This document shows, in pieces, positions 42,083 through 50,116 of a DNA stretch of 64,000 nucleotides. The translations under genes and the position numbers were made by a program. The DNA comes from CAWKGV01 sp963849305 (GTDB lineage: Bacteria > Pseudomonadota > Alphaproteobacteria > Acetobacterales > Acetobacteraceae): contig CAWKGV010000003.1 of NCBI GenBank assembly GCA_963849305.1, positions 1 through 64,000 of the forward strand, given 5' to 3'. Under the pieces are notes generated by a model. It was not told the origin of the DNA, did no database searches, and saw nothing but the letters and a program-made list of their open reading frames with translations. Within the stretch, counting starts at the first letter, position 1. Every line of letters starts with the position of its first letter.

Positions 42083-42319
42083 ATGGCTTTCGCTATTCGC
42101 AACCTGTCGGTGCTCGCTTATGCCAACGGCTTTACTCTCTGGCATTACAAAGCCGCCCAGGACCAGCTCGAGGCCGTCGGGTCGCAAGGGTTCTTCGCTG
42201 GTGCCGCAGACATGCTGGCGATCGGCGATATCATGATGGTCTCGGCGGCGGACGGTGCCCGGGTCGTTACGGTAGGACCATCCGGCGCGAATGCGCCCGC
42301 CATGCTCCCGCTGACCTAG
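42083..42319 (+). CDS. 78-residue protein of unknown function
   Basis: Starts MAFAIRNLSVLAYANGFTLW, followed by a short beta-rich part (FFAGAADMLAIGDIMMVSAA) and ends APAMLPLT. AAAGGATG precedes the ATG; an in-frame GTG or ATG at 41999 would put the leader hairpin inside the coding part and is unlikely. It resembles small proteins I have seen encoded in Acetobacteraceae prophages, but the family has no known role. It has its own promoter and structured leader. Confidence 0.65.
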   Translation: MAFAIRNLSVLAYANGFTLWHYKAAQDQLEAVGSQGFFAGAADMLAIGDIMMVSAADGARVVTVGPSGANAPAMLPLT

Positions 42320-42324
42320 GGTTC

Positions 42325-42546
42325 TCAAGAAGAGGGAGTTTTCAGGATTTCAGTCGCATGTCGAACTCGACCGGCCTCAGTGATTCCGAACCTGCCGTCC
42401 GGACGTTTGTAGGCATAGCCCATCCCAGCCAAGCGCTTAAGGCATAGGCCATCCTTCAACCCCGCGGGGCGGCCAGGCGACCCGGCCAGTGCTAGCCGAT
42501 GCAGAGCAGCTCGGCAGCATGTCTCAAGATAGGGCTCGTTCCACAT
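42325..42546 (-). CDS. small conserved winged-helix-like protein
   Basis: A 73-residue basic protein: ETCCRAALHRLALAGSPGRP, LKDGLCLKRLAGMGYAYKRP, DGRFGITEAGRVRHATEIL. The LCLKRLAxMG and DGRFxITxxGRxRH pattern looks like a small winged-helix DNA-binding fold conserved in alphaproteobacteria. It lies between the 78-residue gene (convergent, five bases) and pyrD (divergent, 81 bases). The target is unknown. Confidence 0.6.
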   Translation of the reverse strand: MWNEPYLETCCRAALHRLALAGSPGRPAGLKDGLCLKRLAGMGYAYKRPDGRFGITEAGRVRHATEILKTPSS

Positions 42547-42627
42547 CGCGCCTGACTGTCGCCTGCCGGGTGTTCACGCGCAACACGGCTTCCGCCCACT
42601 GCCCCAGGCAGGCATAAGCGTGTCCGA

Positions 42628-43695
42628 ATGCCGTACGCGATCGCCTCCGCCCTACTGCCGCTATTGCGGCGGATGGACCCCGAACGGGCGCACGCCATGG
42701 CGCTCGGCGCTCTCAGGCTTAGGCTAGCAGGCCGCGAACGGGCGCGGGTTGAGCCGGCGCTCGCCATCGACGCATTCGGGCTGAACTTTCGCAATCCCAT
42801 CGGTCTCGCGGCGGGGTTTGACAAGGATGCCGTGGCGCTGCCGGGGCTCATGCAGCTCGGCTTCGGCTTCATCGAGACTGGCACCGTCACCCCGCTGCCA
42901 CAGACCGGCAACGCGACACCTCGTCTGTTCCGGTTATGCGACGACCGGGCGACGATAAATCGGATGGGCTTCAACAGCGCCGGGCTAGCAAGCTATCTCG
43001 CCAACTTGAAGCGGCATCGGCGCCATCGCGTGCCGGTAGGCGCCAACCTTGGTATCAATCGCTCGGGGGCAGATCCCGAGCGGGATTATCCCGCGTTGGT
43101 CGCGGCGGTGGCGCCCCATGTCGATTACGCGGTGATCAACATCTCCTCGCCGAATACGCCCGGGCTTCGTGATTTTCAGGGCGAGGCGAGGCTTCGCGCC
43201 ATACTGTACGCGGTTCGCGAGGGGGTTCTGCGCCGCCCGCCGCTACTGGTCAAGATCGCGCCCGATCTGACCGAAGACGGCCTGGCCGCCATTGTTGAAA
43301 CCTGCGTCGAGGCGGGTGTTCAAGGGCTGATCGTCTCCAATACCACCACCGCCCGGCCGCCCGGGCTACGTTCACCACGGGCCACAGAGGCGGGGGGGCT
43401 GTCTGGCGCGCCGCTGTTTCCTCTTTCCACAACAATGCTTGCCCGAACCTGCCTGCTCGCTCGAGGGCGTTTGACCTTGGTAGGTGTGGGCGGCGTGTTC
43501 TCCGGTCGGGATGCTTTGACCAAAATTCAGGCCGGCGCCTCGTTAGTGCAAATTTACACCGCCTTTGCCTTTACAGGCCCTGCGTTGGTCCCGCGGCTCC
43601 GGGCCGAACTCAAGGCCGCTATGAAGGCCGAAGGGTTTGTGTGCTTGCAGGATGCTGTTGGCACAGCGTCGGACCGACTGGCAAAAGGCCTTTGA
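42628..43695 (+). CDS. pyrD: dihydroorotate dehydrogenase (quinone), class 2
   Basis: A 355-residue membrane-associated enzyme that oxidises dihydroorotate to orotate in pyrimidine synthesis and passes electrons to quinone. The N-terminal helix (ASALLPLLRRMDPERAHAMA) is the quinone/membrane part of class 2. NPIGLAAGFDKDAVA, INRMGFNSAG, and NISSPNTPGLR with the catalytic Ser are present, as are the FMN-binding LIVSNTTTARP and GVGGVFSGRDALTKIQAGAS. Complete. It overlaps the ATG of the broken HAD gene by one base, so these two were once an operon. Confidence 0.96.
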   Translation: MPYAIASALLPLLRRMDPERAHAMALGALRLRLAGRERARVEPALAIDAFGLNFRNPIGLAAGFDKDAVALPGLMQLGFGFIETGTVTPLPQTGNATPRLFRLCDDRATINRMGFNSAGLASYLANLKRHRRHRVPVGANLGINRSGADPERDYPALVAAVAPHVDYAVINISSPNTPGLRDFQGEARLRAILYAVREGVLRRPPLLVKIAPDLTEDGLAAIVETCVEAGVQGLIVSNTTTARPPGLRSPRATEAGGLSGAPLFPLSTTMLARTCLLARGRLTLVGVGGVFSGRDALTKIQAGASLVQIYTAFAFTGPALVPRLRAELKAAMKAEGFVCLQDAVGTASDRLAKGL

Positions 43696-44328
43696 TGGAA
43701 CATTTGCCCCGCTTCGCCCCGCTCGCCGAACGCTACGACGGATTATCTTGGATCTTTGGGGCGTGATCCACGACGGGGTGAATGCTTTCCCGGAGGCCAT
43801 TGATTGCCTCCGCCCCGCCTCCACAACATCGGAAGCCGGCGCTGTTGCTCTCGAACGTCCGCCGGCCGAAGGCGCCAGTACGGGACATGATGCGCCGCTT
43901 GGGATCGCCAACGATCTCTATTTTGACCTGCTGACCAGCGACGAAGCGGTGCGACAATGCTTGATCGACCCGCCCCGACCTCCAAGGTGATCCGAGGCGG
44001 GGTGAGAGTGCTGCGCGCTGGGGTGCTGGCCGTGCGATATCGGGAACTCGGCGGAGACGTGCGCGCGCTGGGCGAACCGGATCCGGCGATCTACCGGCCG
44101 GTGTTGGAGCGACTGGGCATCTCGGCGGAGCGGACGCTGGCCGTCGGCGACTCGCTGCGAACCGACATCGCCGGGGCGGCCGCCATGAGCTGGACGCCTG
44201 CTGGGTGTCGGGCGGGCTGCACGCGGCCAACCTGATCAGCCGGATGCCGGCTGGACCCATGGCTGGCTGAGGCCGAAGCTCGCGAGGCTGGCCTTGCGCC
44301 GGTGGTTACAATCCCGCGTTTCGGGTGA
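43695..44328 (+). pseudogene. HAD-superfamily (class IIA) hydrolase, degraded
   Basis: Readable parts of one HAD phosphatase in several frames. ATG at 43695 gives HLPRFAPLAERYDG; one missing T near 43742 shifts to ILDLWGVIHDGVNAFPEAID (the DxWG form of motif I), then sequence with LTSDEAVRQCL; about half of the middle is gone, and a third frame has VIRGGVRVLRAGVLAVRYRE, PDPAIYRPVLERLGI and VGDSLRTDIAGAAA (motif IV); the end VVTIPRFG and TGA falls at 44328. Besides frameshifts, roughly 90-100 residues are missing compared with the family, so this is true decay and not only sequencing error. Confidence 0.8.
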
Positions 44329-44522
44329 TGATGGAACGGGTGGGGTCGGGACCAAATCAGACTGCCAAAAGTGCTGCTGTGGAAACCAGGTGGGCCGACC
44401 GCTGCGTGCGGGGCGCTATCGAGCACCGGCTCTCGGGCCGGGTCATCCGGCACCGGGGCGGCGTGATCCGTTGGGGCGGCGGCCGCGGCGAACAGCGCGA
44501 GCAGGCGCCCAGCGGCGAACCG
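44329..44522. other. gene-free gap
   Basis: 194 GC-rich bases between the HAD relic and the NUDIX gene. Frames are open in several directions, as expected at this GC content, but none has codon use or motifs of a gene. It may contain more remains of the decayed locus. Confidence 0.4.
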
Positions 44523-45086
44523 TCATAACAGCGTTGCTGGCCATTCAACCCGGCGAGCGCCGCGCGGATCCTCCGGAGGGTTCCCGATCGGCGGCCCTAT
44601 CGCCCTCGGTCCTGTTGCGCGCCAAGCGTCCAGCGCCCACCGGACCGAGGGGAAGGCGATCAGGTCCCAGGGGATCTGGTCCCAGCCGAACAGGCTGACT
44701 TCCAAGCTTTCCGGACCCGCCCCGAACAGCGGCGCGCGGTCAGGGTCGGCGAAGCGGGCGCAAAAGATGATCTGAACTTGACCGATACGGCTGATGCTGA
44801 ACACCCCAAGTATGCCGTCTAGGGAGATGACGGCCTGCGCCTCCTCCAAGGCTTCGCGCATGGCGCCCTCCTCGACGGTTTCCCCGTGCTCAAGATAGCC
44901 GGCCGGTAACGTCCAGAAGCCGAGCCTCGGCTCGATGGCTCGGCGACAGAGCAGAATCCGACCGTCCTCGGCGACCACGGCGCCGACAACAATTTTCGGA
45001 TTATCATACGCGATGTGCCCACAATCCGGGCAGACCAGCCGCTCCCGATTATCGCCGTCCGGGACTCGGCGGATGAACTCAGGCAT
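44523..45086 (-). CDS. NUDIX hydrolase
   Basis: A 187-residue pyrophosphohydrolase. The NUDIX box runs from GYLEHGETVEEGAMREALEE to AQA: Gly, x5, Glu, x7, REALEE, with Gln in place of the usual Gly near its end, a change I have seen in this subgroup. An N-terminal LVCPDCGHIAYDNPKIVVGA keeps a single CxxC. The substrate (for example NADH, ADP-ribose or a sugar nucleotide) cannot be told. The C-terminal extension of about 30 residues is Pro/Arg-rich. The gene has 85 bases between it and the next gene upstream. Confidence 0.87.
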   Translation of the reverse strand: MPEFIRRVPDGDNRERLVCPDCGHIAYDNPKIVVGAVVAEDGRILLCRRAIEPRLGFWTLPAGYLEHGETVEEGAMREALEEAQAVISLDGILGVFSISRIGQVQIIFCARFADPDRAPLFGAGPESLEVSLFGWDQIPWDLIAFPSVRWALDAWRATGPRAIGPPIGNPPEDPRGARRVEWPATLL

Positions 45087-45171
45087 ATGACCAGGGTGAC
45101 GCGTTCGAGGCCGGCGATCAATCCCCGTTTGTCTGGACGACCCGGCGCAACTAGGGCCGAATGCGGCTGCT

Positions 45172-46173
45172 TCACATCAGGCGGTCGGTCCAGGTCCGCG
45201 GGGTTCGTTCGTTGCGGATCTCGATGTCCAGATGGTAGCGAAACTTGCGCGCGCCAACCGAGCGGATGTGGCTTACGATGTCGCGGAGCCCGTCGTCCAA
45301 CAGCCGCGTTGTCCGGTAACCGAGCAGGTCGCGTGCCTTATCGCTGCTGCAAAACGCGCTGCGAACCTCTTGCGGGCGATCCTTGATGTGGATCGCCGGG
45401 CCGCTGAAGCCGGTGATGTCCTTGAGGCGGCCGAACAGCGTGTTGATCGAGACGAACTCCTCGTCCGGGCCGATATTGACCACCTGGCTTAAAGCCCTTT
45501 CGGAGAGGCCAAGGACCAGCAGACAGGACAGGCAATCTTCTACATGGCTGAAGCAGCGGGTTTGCTCGCCATCGCCGTAGATGAACGGCGAACGACCTTG
45601 CAGCATAAGGTTGGCCATGATGCTGGCGACGTTGCGGTACGGGTCGTCAAATTTCTGCCGCGCGCCGATGATGTTGTGTGGTACCGCGATCGCGTACTCC
45701 ACGCTGTGGACCTGGGCGAGATTGGTCAGCGCCTTCTCGGCGGCGACCTTGGCGATACCATAGGGATCTTGCGGCTGTGGCTGGTAGCTCTCCAGGAACG
45801 GCACCTGGTTGGCGCCGTAGCGCGCCATCGAGCTGAGCAAGACAATACGTCGAGCGCCGCCTGCCATGGCAGCCGAAAACACCGAGACTGATCCCGTGAC
45901 GATGTTGTCCATGACCATCGCGGGCGAAAACACCGAAAGCCCTTCATAGGCCGTGGCGGCACAGTGATACACGACTTCGCAGCAGCGGATCACTCGGGTC
46001 ATAGCGTTGAAGTCGCGACAGTCGTATTGATAAAATTCGGCTTCCGCCGGCACGTTCACCAGCTCCCCGCCGATCAGCGAGTCGCAGCCGACTACCTCAT
46101 GGCCGAGGGCCAGCAGCCGCTCAGCGAGATGGCTCCCGAGGAAGCCGGCTATTCCGGTGACGAACACGCGCAT
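45172..46173 (-). CDS. NAD-dependent sugar epimerase/dehydratase (extended SDR)
   Basis: A 333-residue nucleotide-sugar enzyme. Rossmann motif TGIAGFLGSHLAERL (GxxGxxG), then CDSLIGG, VYHCAATAYEG, LLSSMARYG with the catalytic Ser, YGIAK with the Tyr-x3-Lys pair, and PHNIIG. UDP-glucose 4-epimerase-like enzymes have these features; the substrate is uncertain. It lies downstream of the methyltransferase and GT2 genes in the same direction, so it may supply or modify the sugar those enzymes use. Confidence 0.88.
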   Translation of the reverse strand: MRVFVTGIAGFLGSHLAERLLALGHEVVGCDSLIGGELVNVPAEAEFYQYDCRDFNAMTRVIRCCEVVYHCAATAYEGLSVFSPAMVMDNIVTGSVSVFSAAMAGGARRIVLLSSMARYGANQVPFLESYQPQPQDPYGIAKVAAEKALTNLAQVHSVEYAIAVPHNIIGARQKFDDPYRNVASIMANLMLQGRSPFIYGDGEQTRCFSHVEDCLSCLLVLGLSERALSQVVNIGPDEEFVSINTLFGRLKDITGFSGPAIHIKDRPQEVRSAFCSSDKARDLLGYRTTRLLDDGLRDIVSHIRSVGARKFRYHLDIEIRNERTPRTWTDRLM

Positions 46174-46189
46174 CCGTTGCTGCTCCGCT

Positions 46190-46753
46190 TCAACGGGTCA
46201 GGACGGCACGCAACGCCTGGCCGCCCTTGCTGAAAAGCTTGTCTATCGCGATGGAAGCGAAACCGAGCCGGCCGGCGAGTGCGCGTAGCTTGGCCTCGGT
46301 GTAGGCCGACCTGTGAAACTGGCCGGCCCCGTTCTGATTGCCGAAGAACATCGTTTGCAAGATACCCCAACGCTCGTCGAGCGCTCGGCCGCAGCCGGCG
46401 TAATGGTCGGGATGGCCGACCATATAGAATTCCCGCCACTTGTCGCGGGCGGCGAGGAAGGTGGCGCAGACCCACTCGAAATCGGGCATCTCCACGGTGA
46501 GCTGGCCGCCCAAGCGGAGCACGCGTGCCGTTTCCCGCCAAACCAGGGCCTCTTCGGCGAAGGAGAGATGTTCGAAGACGTGTTCTGCGAGGATCTCATC
46601 CACGGAACCGTCGGGATAAGGCAGGGCGGTCGCCTCGACATCCGTCGTGACGTCCGGGGCGCGAGCCACGCGGTCGATGTTGATCCATCCGGGCAGCGGC
46701 CGGTCGCCACAGCCGATGTTGAGGCGGAGCGAGGGGCGGGTGTTGCCATCCAT
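46190..46753 (-). CDS. SAM-dependent methyltransferase
   Basis: A 187-residue class I methyltransferase. Motif I is RLNIGCGDRPLPGWINIDRV; the acidic DVEATALPYPDGSVDEILAE and HVFEHLS follow, then LRLGGQLTVEMPDFEWVCAT. Proteins like this often methylate sugars or act in surface-glycan clusters. It stands between the epimerase (16 bases) and the GT2 gene (11 bases), so all are probably co-transcribed. Confidence 0.85.
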   Translation of the reverse strand: MDGNTRPSLRLNIGCGDRPLPGWINIDRVARAPDVTTDVEATALPYPDGSVDEILAEHVFEHLSFAEEALVWRETARVLRLGGQLTVEMPDFEWVCATFLAARDKWREFYMVGHPDHYAGCGRALDERWGILQTMFFGNQNGAGQFHRSAYTEAKLRALAGRLGFASIAIDKLFSKGGQALRAVLTR

Positions 46754-46764
46754 GACGATCTAGC

Positions 46765-47817
46765 TCACGCGGTCAGAAAGGCGGCGAGTGCGGTTCTGCT
46801 GGTGGTCATGTCGCATTCGGGGAGAATGGCGGTGCAGGCCTGGAGAACCTCTGCCAACGCCCGCGCCATCCAATGCGCTGCAACCGGGGCGGCCGCTTGC
46901 AGTGTGGCGAGCAGGTCGGGCATCGCGGCCCGGAGGCATGTGGCCTCGCGCAGCATGAGCGGTAACCAGCGAGCCCGGAAAATCGGAGCGATTTCGGCCA
47001 TCAGCGCCTGTCGCTCTGCAAGGAGCAGGGCGGTGGTCGCGAGCATTTCGAGATGCGCGAACGCTGTTGTGATGAGCGGCGTACGCCATCGCTGATCGCC
47101 CAGCACGTCATCCGGGCACAGACCCGCACGTGCCTGCTCGGTCGCCGCCCTGGCGAGGCGCAGCACGGGCTTGCCGCCGTCCCGGCGAAAGTAGAGCAAC
47201 TCGGGCACGTGACGGATCTCACCGATCAGGGCAAGTTCCGCGAGCAACACATGATCCCACCCGGCGCGGTAGCGAATGGACGACAGCCTGTTCACGGCCT
47301 CCCGCCGATAGACGCCCCAGAAACTGGGTGAGGAGGTATAATGCTGCATCACATGCCGAGCCCGGCCCAACAGGTCGGTATCGATTGCGTGCAATCGGTG
47401 CTCCGGAGGATAAGCACCGCGCACCTCACCATTTCCGGTGAACACGAGTCCGCCGGCGTGGCACATCACGCAGGTTGGAAAGGCGAGTAGCACCGTCATG
47501 ATGCGCTCAACGAAATCCGGCGCGATCAGGTCGTCACCGGATTTCGGCATCACATAGTCGGAGTCGCCGAACCAGAACGCTCGCTGGAAGTTTGCGATCG
47601 CGCCGGCATTATAACGGTTGCGCTTGAAGCGAATTGCCGGATTGCTCGCGGCATAGCCTGCGAGCACGTCCATAGTGCCGTCGGTCGAGCCATCGTCGAT
47701 CACGGTCAGCGCGATGTTGGGCCAGGTTTGCGCCAGCACGCTCTCGATCGCCGGGCCGACGGTCTCGACGCTGTTGAACGCGAACAGATTGACATCAACG
47801 GTCGGCAGCGACGGCAT
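46765..47817 (-). CDS. family 2 glycosyltransferase
   Basis: A 350-residue GT2. The nucleotide-sugar fold shows as VDVNLFAFNSVETVGPAIES, TVIDDGSTDGTMDVLAGYA, RFKRNRYNAGAIANFQRAF, and SGDDLIAPDFVERIM, where SGDD is the DxD-equivalent. About 110 C-terminal residues are helical and have no known domain. The donor and acceptor are unknown; the flagellar context suggests flagellin decoration. Confidence 0.88.
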   Translation of the reverse strand: MPSLPTVDVNLFAFNSVETVGPAIESVLAQTWPNIALTVIDDGSTDGTMDVLAGYAASNPAIRFKRNRYNAGAIANFQRAFWFGDSDYVMPKSGDDLIAPDFVERIMTVLLAFPTCVMCHAGGLVFTGNGEVRGAYPPEHRLHAIDTDLLGRARHVMQHYTSSPSFWGVYRREAVNRLSSIRYRAGWDHVLLAELALIGEIRHVPELLYFRRDGGKPVLRLARAATEQARAGLCPDDVLGDQRWRTPLITTAFAHLEMLATTALLLAERQALMAEIAPIFRARWLPLMLREATCLRAAMPDLLATLQAAAPVAAHWMARALAEVLQACTAILPECDMTTSRTALAAFLTA

Positions 47818-47872
47818 TTTGTCCCGGTCCTGGCAACGACGGACATGATGGACGCAAGAGCTTGACCGCAGA

Positions 47873-50116
47873 TTAACGCTGGGCGCACCAAACCCGCCAA
47901 GCGAGCCGCAACGAGTCGCCCAACTGGCGGCCGAAGCGTGGCGCGTCGCAGAGCGGGCCGGCCTTGACCTGCGCCCGCAGCCCCGCGCGGAGTGTCGCGA
48001 GCGATGCGATATCGCTCGCCTTCGTCACCGCGAGGTCGGCGTAGCCCGCTAGATCGGTGGCCACCCAGTCGGCGAGGCCGACATTGCTTAGATGGCTCAT
48101 CGAATGTCGGGAGGCGAAGGTCTCGCCGGGGAGAGTGACCGTCGGCACGCCCATCCAGAGCGCCTCGCATGTGGTCAGGCCGCCGGAATAGGGGAAAGGG
48201 TCGAGCACGATATCAATGTCGTTGTATTCTGCCAGGAAGCGGCGGTGTGGTGACGAGCCGCGTAGTTCAAGCCGCTCCGACTCGATGCCGTGATACGCGA
48301 AGGCAGCGCGCACCCGATCGCTGGTTTCGGCGTGGGAGAATTGGTTGGTCTTTAGGACCATGCGCGCGTGCGGTGTGCGATGGATAATTCCCGCCCAGCT
48401 CTCGATGACGCGCCGCGTGATCTTGGCCAGGTTGTTGAAGCAGCCATATGTGACGTACCCATTTACCAATGCCGGCGGCGGCGCCACGTCGGGAGCATAG
48501 GACGGCGGGCTGTAACAGACATAACCGTCCGGCAAGCGCAGCATTCGCTCAGTGTAGAAGCGCTCTAGTTCCGGCGGTGTCTCCCAACGATCGGTGATGA
48601 TCCAGTCCATCTCCGGCAGTCCGGAGGAGTGGTTCTGCATTCCCACCCACTTCACCTGCACCGGCGCCAGCCGGTGGGTGCAGGCGACCATGCGGCTGAG
48701 ATCGCCATGGCCGCCGAGGTCGATCAGGATGTCGATGCCGAGCGCGCGTGCTTTGGCCGCCAAAGCACGATCGTCCAGCGCGTTGGTCTCGTGCCATTCC
48801 CGGGCAATGGCGCGGAAGCGACGCGCGATCGGGTCATCCGCCGTGTTCTGCGCGAGGCAGATGATGGCGAAGGCGGCTGGTTCCAGGTTCTCGAACCCGG
48901 CGATGGTCAACCAGCCGACCGGATGGGTCTTCAGCGTGCCCGAGAGCAGCCCGATGCGCAGTGGCCGTTCCGGATCGCAGGTGCTGGCGAATATCGGCGC
49001 CGGGTCACGGGGCAGGCGGTCCGAGCATTCGGTCAGTGCCGTCAGGAGGGCCGTCCCGTCCACGTGAGGATGATACGGGAGTGTGTTGGCGAGTGCGCGC
49101 CGAGGCCCCGGCAAATCCGGGGCTGTCATGATCGCCTGACGCGCCAGCTCCACGGCCTCTTCTTGCAGGCCGAGGCTCACGGTTGCGTTGGAAAGATTGC
49201 CGAGCACGTTGGCGTCTGGTCCGTACCGATCAAGCAACGTGCGCAGCTCGTCCCGCGCCTCGGCGTGCCGATAGAGGCGCATCAGTACGACGGCGCGGTC
49301 GTTGCGTAGTTGCCGGTCATCGGGATCGAGCTCGATGGCGCGGCGCAATGTGGCCTCCGCCTCGCGCAAGCGGTGCGAGCGGGCCAGCAGGCCACCCAGC
49401 AGTTTGGCAGGTCCGGCCGCCTGGGGGGCCAATGCGGTGGCGGCTTCCAGAACCTCGATCGCGTCGTGGCGGCGCCCAAGGCGCTCCAGGAGCAAGCCCC
49501 GCGCGGCAAGCAGGGTGGGGTTCAGCGGATCGTCTTCCGCCGCGATCTCCAGCCGTGCCAGCTCCGCGTCCCCAGAGCCCGCCGCGACCGCGGCCTCAAC
49601 CCGATGCAGGGCGTAGCCCAGCTCCTCTGGTGCCAGGCGCTGGGCTTCGGCGTACGCAGAATCCGCCAAGGCGTGCTCGCCGTCCAGCGTCAGCGCCAGC
49701 CCGAGTGCATCCCAGGCTTCGGCGCGGGCCGGCGCCACGCCAAGGCAGCGCAGCAGCAGCGGCCGGGCGCCTGCCGCGTCACCGCGCTGGAGCATGAGGG
49801 CGGCGCTCGCAACCAGCGCCTCTTCCCGGTGCGGGTTGATCTCCAGCACTTCGGCATAGGCCCGCTCCGCATCGGCGAGCAGGCCGGTTGCGCGCAGGCT
49901 TTCGGCGATCCGCAGTCCAGGTTCGTCCCACTCTGGCAGCTGCGCGGCGACTTCCCGCATCATGGCGCGCGCGTGCCCCCAATTGCCCGCGCGGTTCTCG
50001 GCAATTGCCAGGTTCAAACGGGTGACGGGCGAGTCGTCGCCGCCGGCGCACGCCGCCCTTAGCGCAGCGAGTGCGTCGGCGTGGTTGCCGCTGGCGAGGA
50101 CCGCCTCAAGCGTCAT
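47873..50116 (-). CDS. TPR O-GlcNAc-transferase-like protein (SPINDLY type, GT41)
   Basis: A 747-residue protein. Residues 1-365 hold about ten tetratricopeptide repeats (for example LRIAESLRATGLLADAERAY, ALVASAALMLQRGDAAGARP). The C-terminal GT41 domain has RIGLLSGTLKTHPVGWLTIA, IDILIDLGGHGDLSRM, VQVKWVGMQNHSSGLPEMDW (family: QV-WxG), YGCFNNLAKI, DIVLDPFPYSGGLTTCEALW and VPTVTLPGETFASRHSMSHL. Bacterial relatives near flagellin genes glycosylate flagellin on Ser/Thr. It overlaps the TPR methyltransferase gene by 11 bases. Confidence 0.9.
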   Translation of the reverse strand: MTLEAVLASGNHADALAALRAACAGGDDSPVTRLNLAIAENRAGNWGHARAMMREVAAQLPEWDEPGLRIAESLRATGLLADAERAYAEVLEINPHREEALVASAALMLQRGDAAGARPLLLRCLGVAPARAEAWDALGLALTLDGEHALADSAYAEAQRLAPEELGYALHRVEAAVAAGSGDAELARLEIAAEDDPLNPTLLAARGLLLERLGRRHDAIEVLEAATALAPQAAGPAKLLGGLLARSHRLREAEATLRRAIELDPDDRQLRNDRAVVLMRLYRHAEARDELRTLLDRYGPDANVLGNLSNATVSLGLQEEAVELARQAIMTAPDLPGPRRALANTLPYHPHVDGTALLTALTECSDRLPRDPAPIFASTCDPERPLRIGLLSGTLKTHPVGWLTIAGFENLEPAAFAIICLAQNTADDPIARRFRAIAREWHETNALDDRALAAKARALGIDILIDLGGHGDLSRMVACTHRLAPVQVKWVGMQNHSSGLPEMDWIITDRWETPPELERFYTERMLRLPDGYVCYSPPSYAPDVAPPPALVNGYVTYGCFNNLAKITRRVIESWAGIIHRTPHARMVLKTNQFSHAETSDRVRAAFAYHGIESERLELRGSSPHRRFLAEYNDIDIVLDPFPYSGGLTTCEALWMGVPTVTLPGETFASRHSMSHLSNVGLADWVATDLAGYADLAVTKASDIASLATLRAGLRAQVKAGPLCDAPRFGRQLGDSLRLAWRVWCAQR

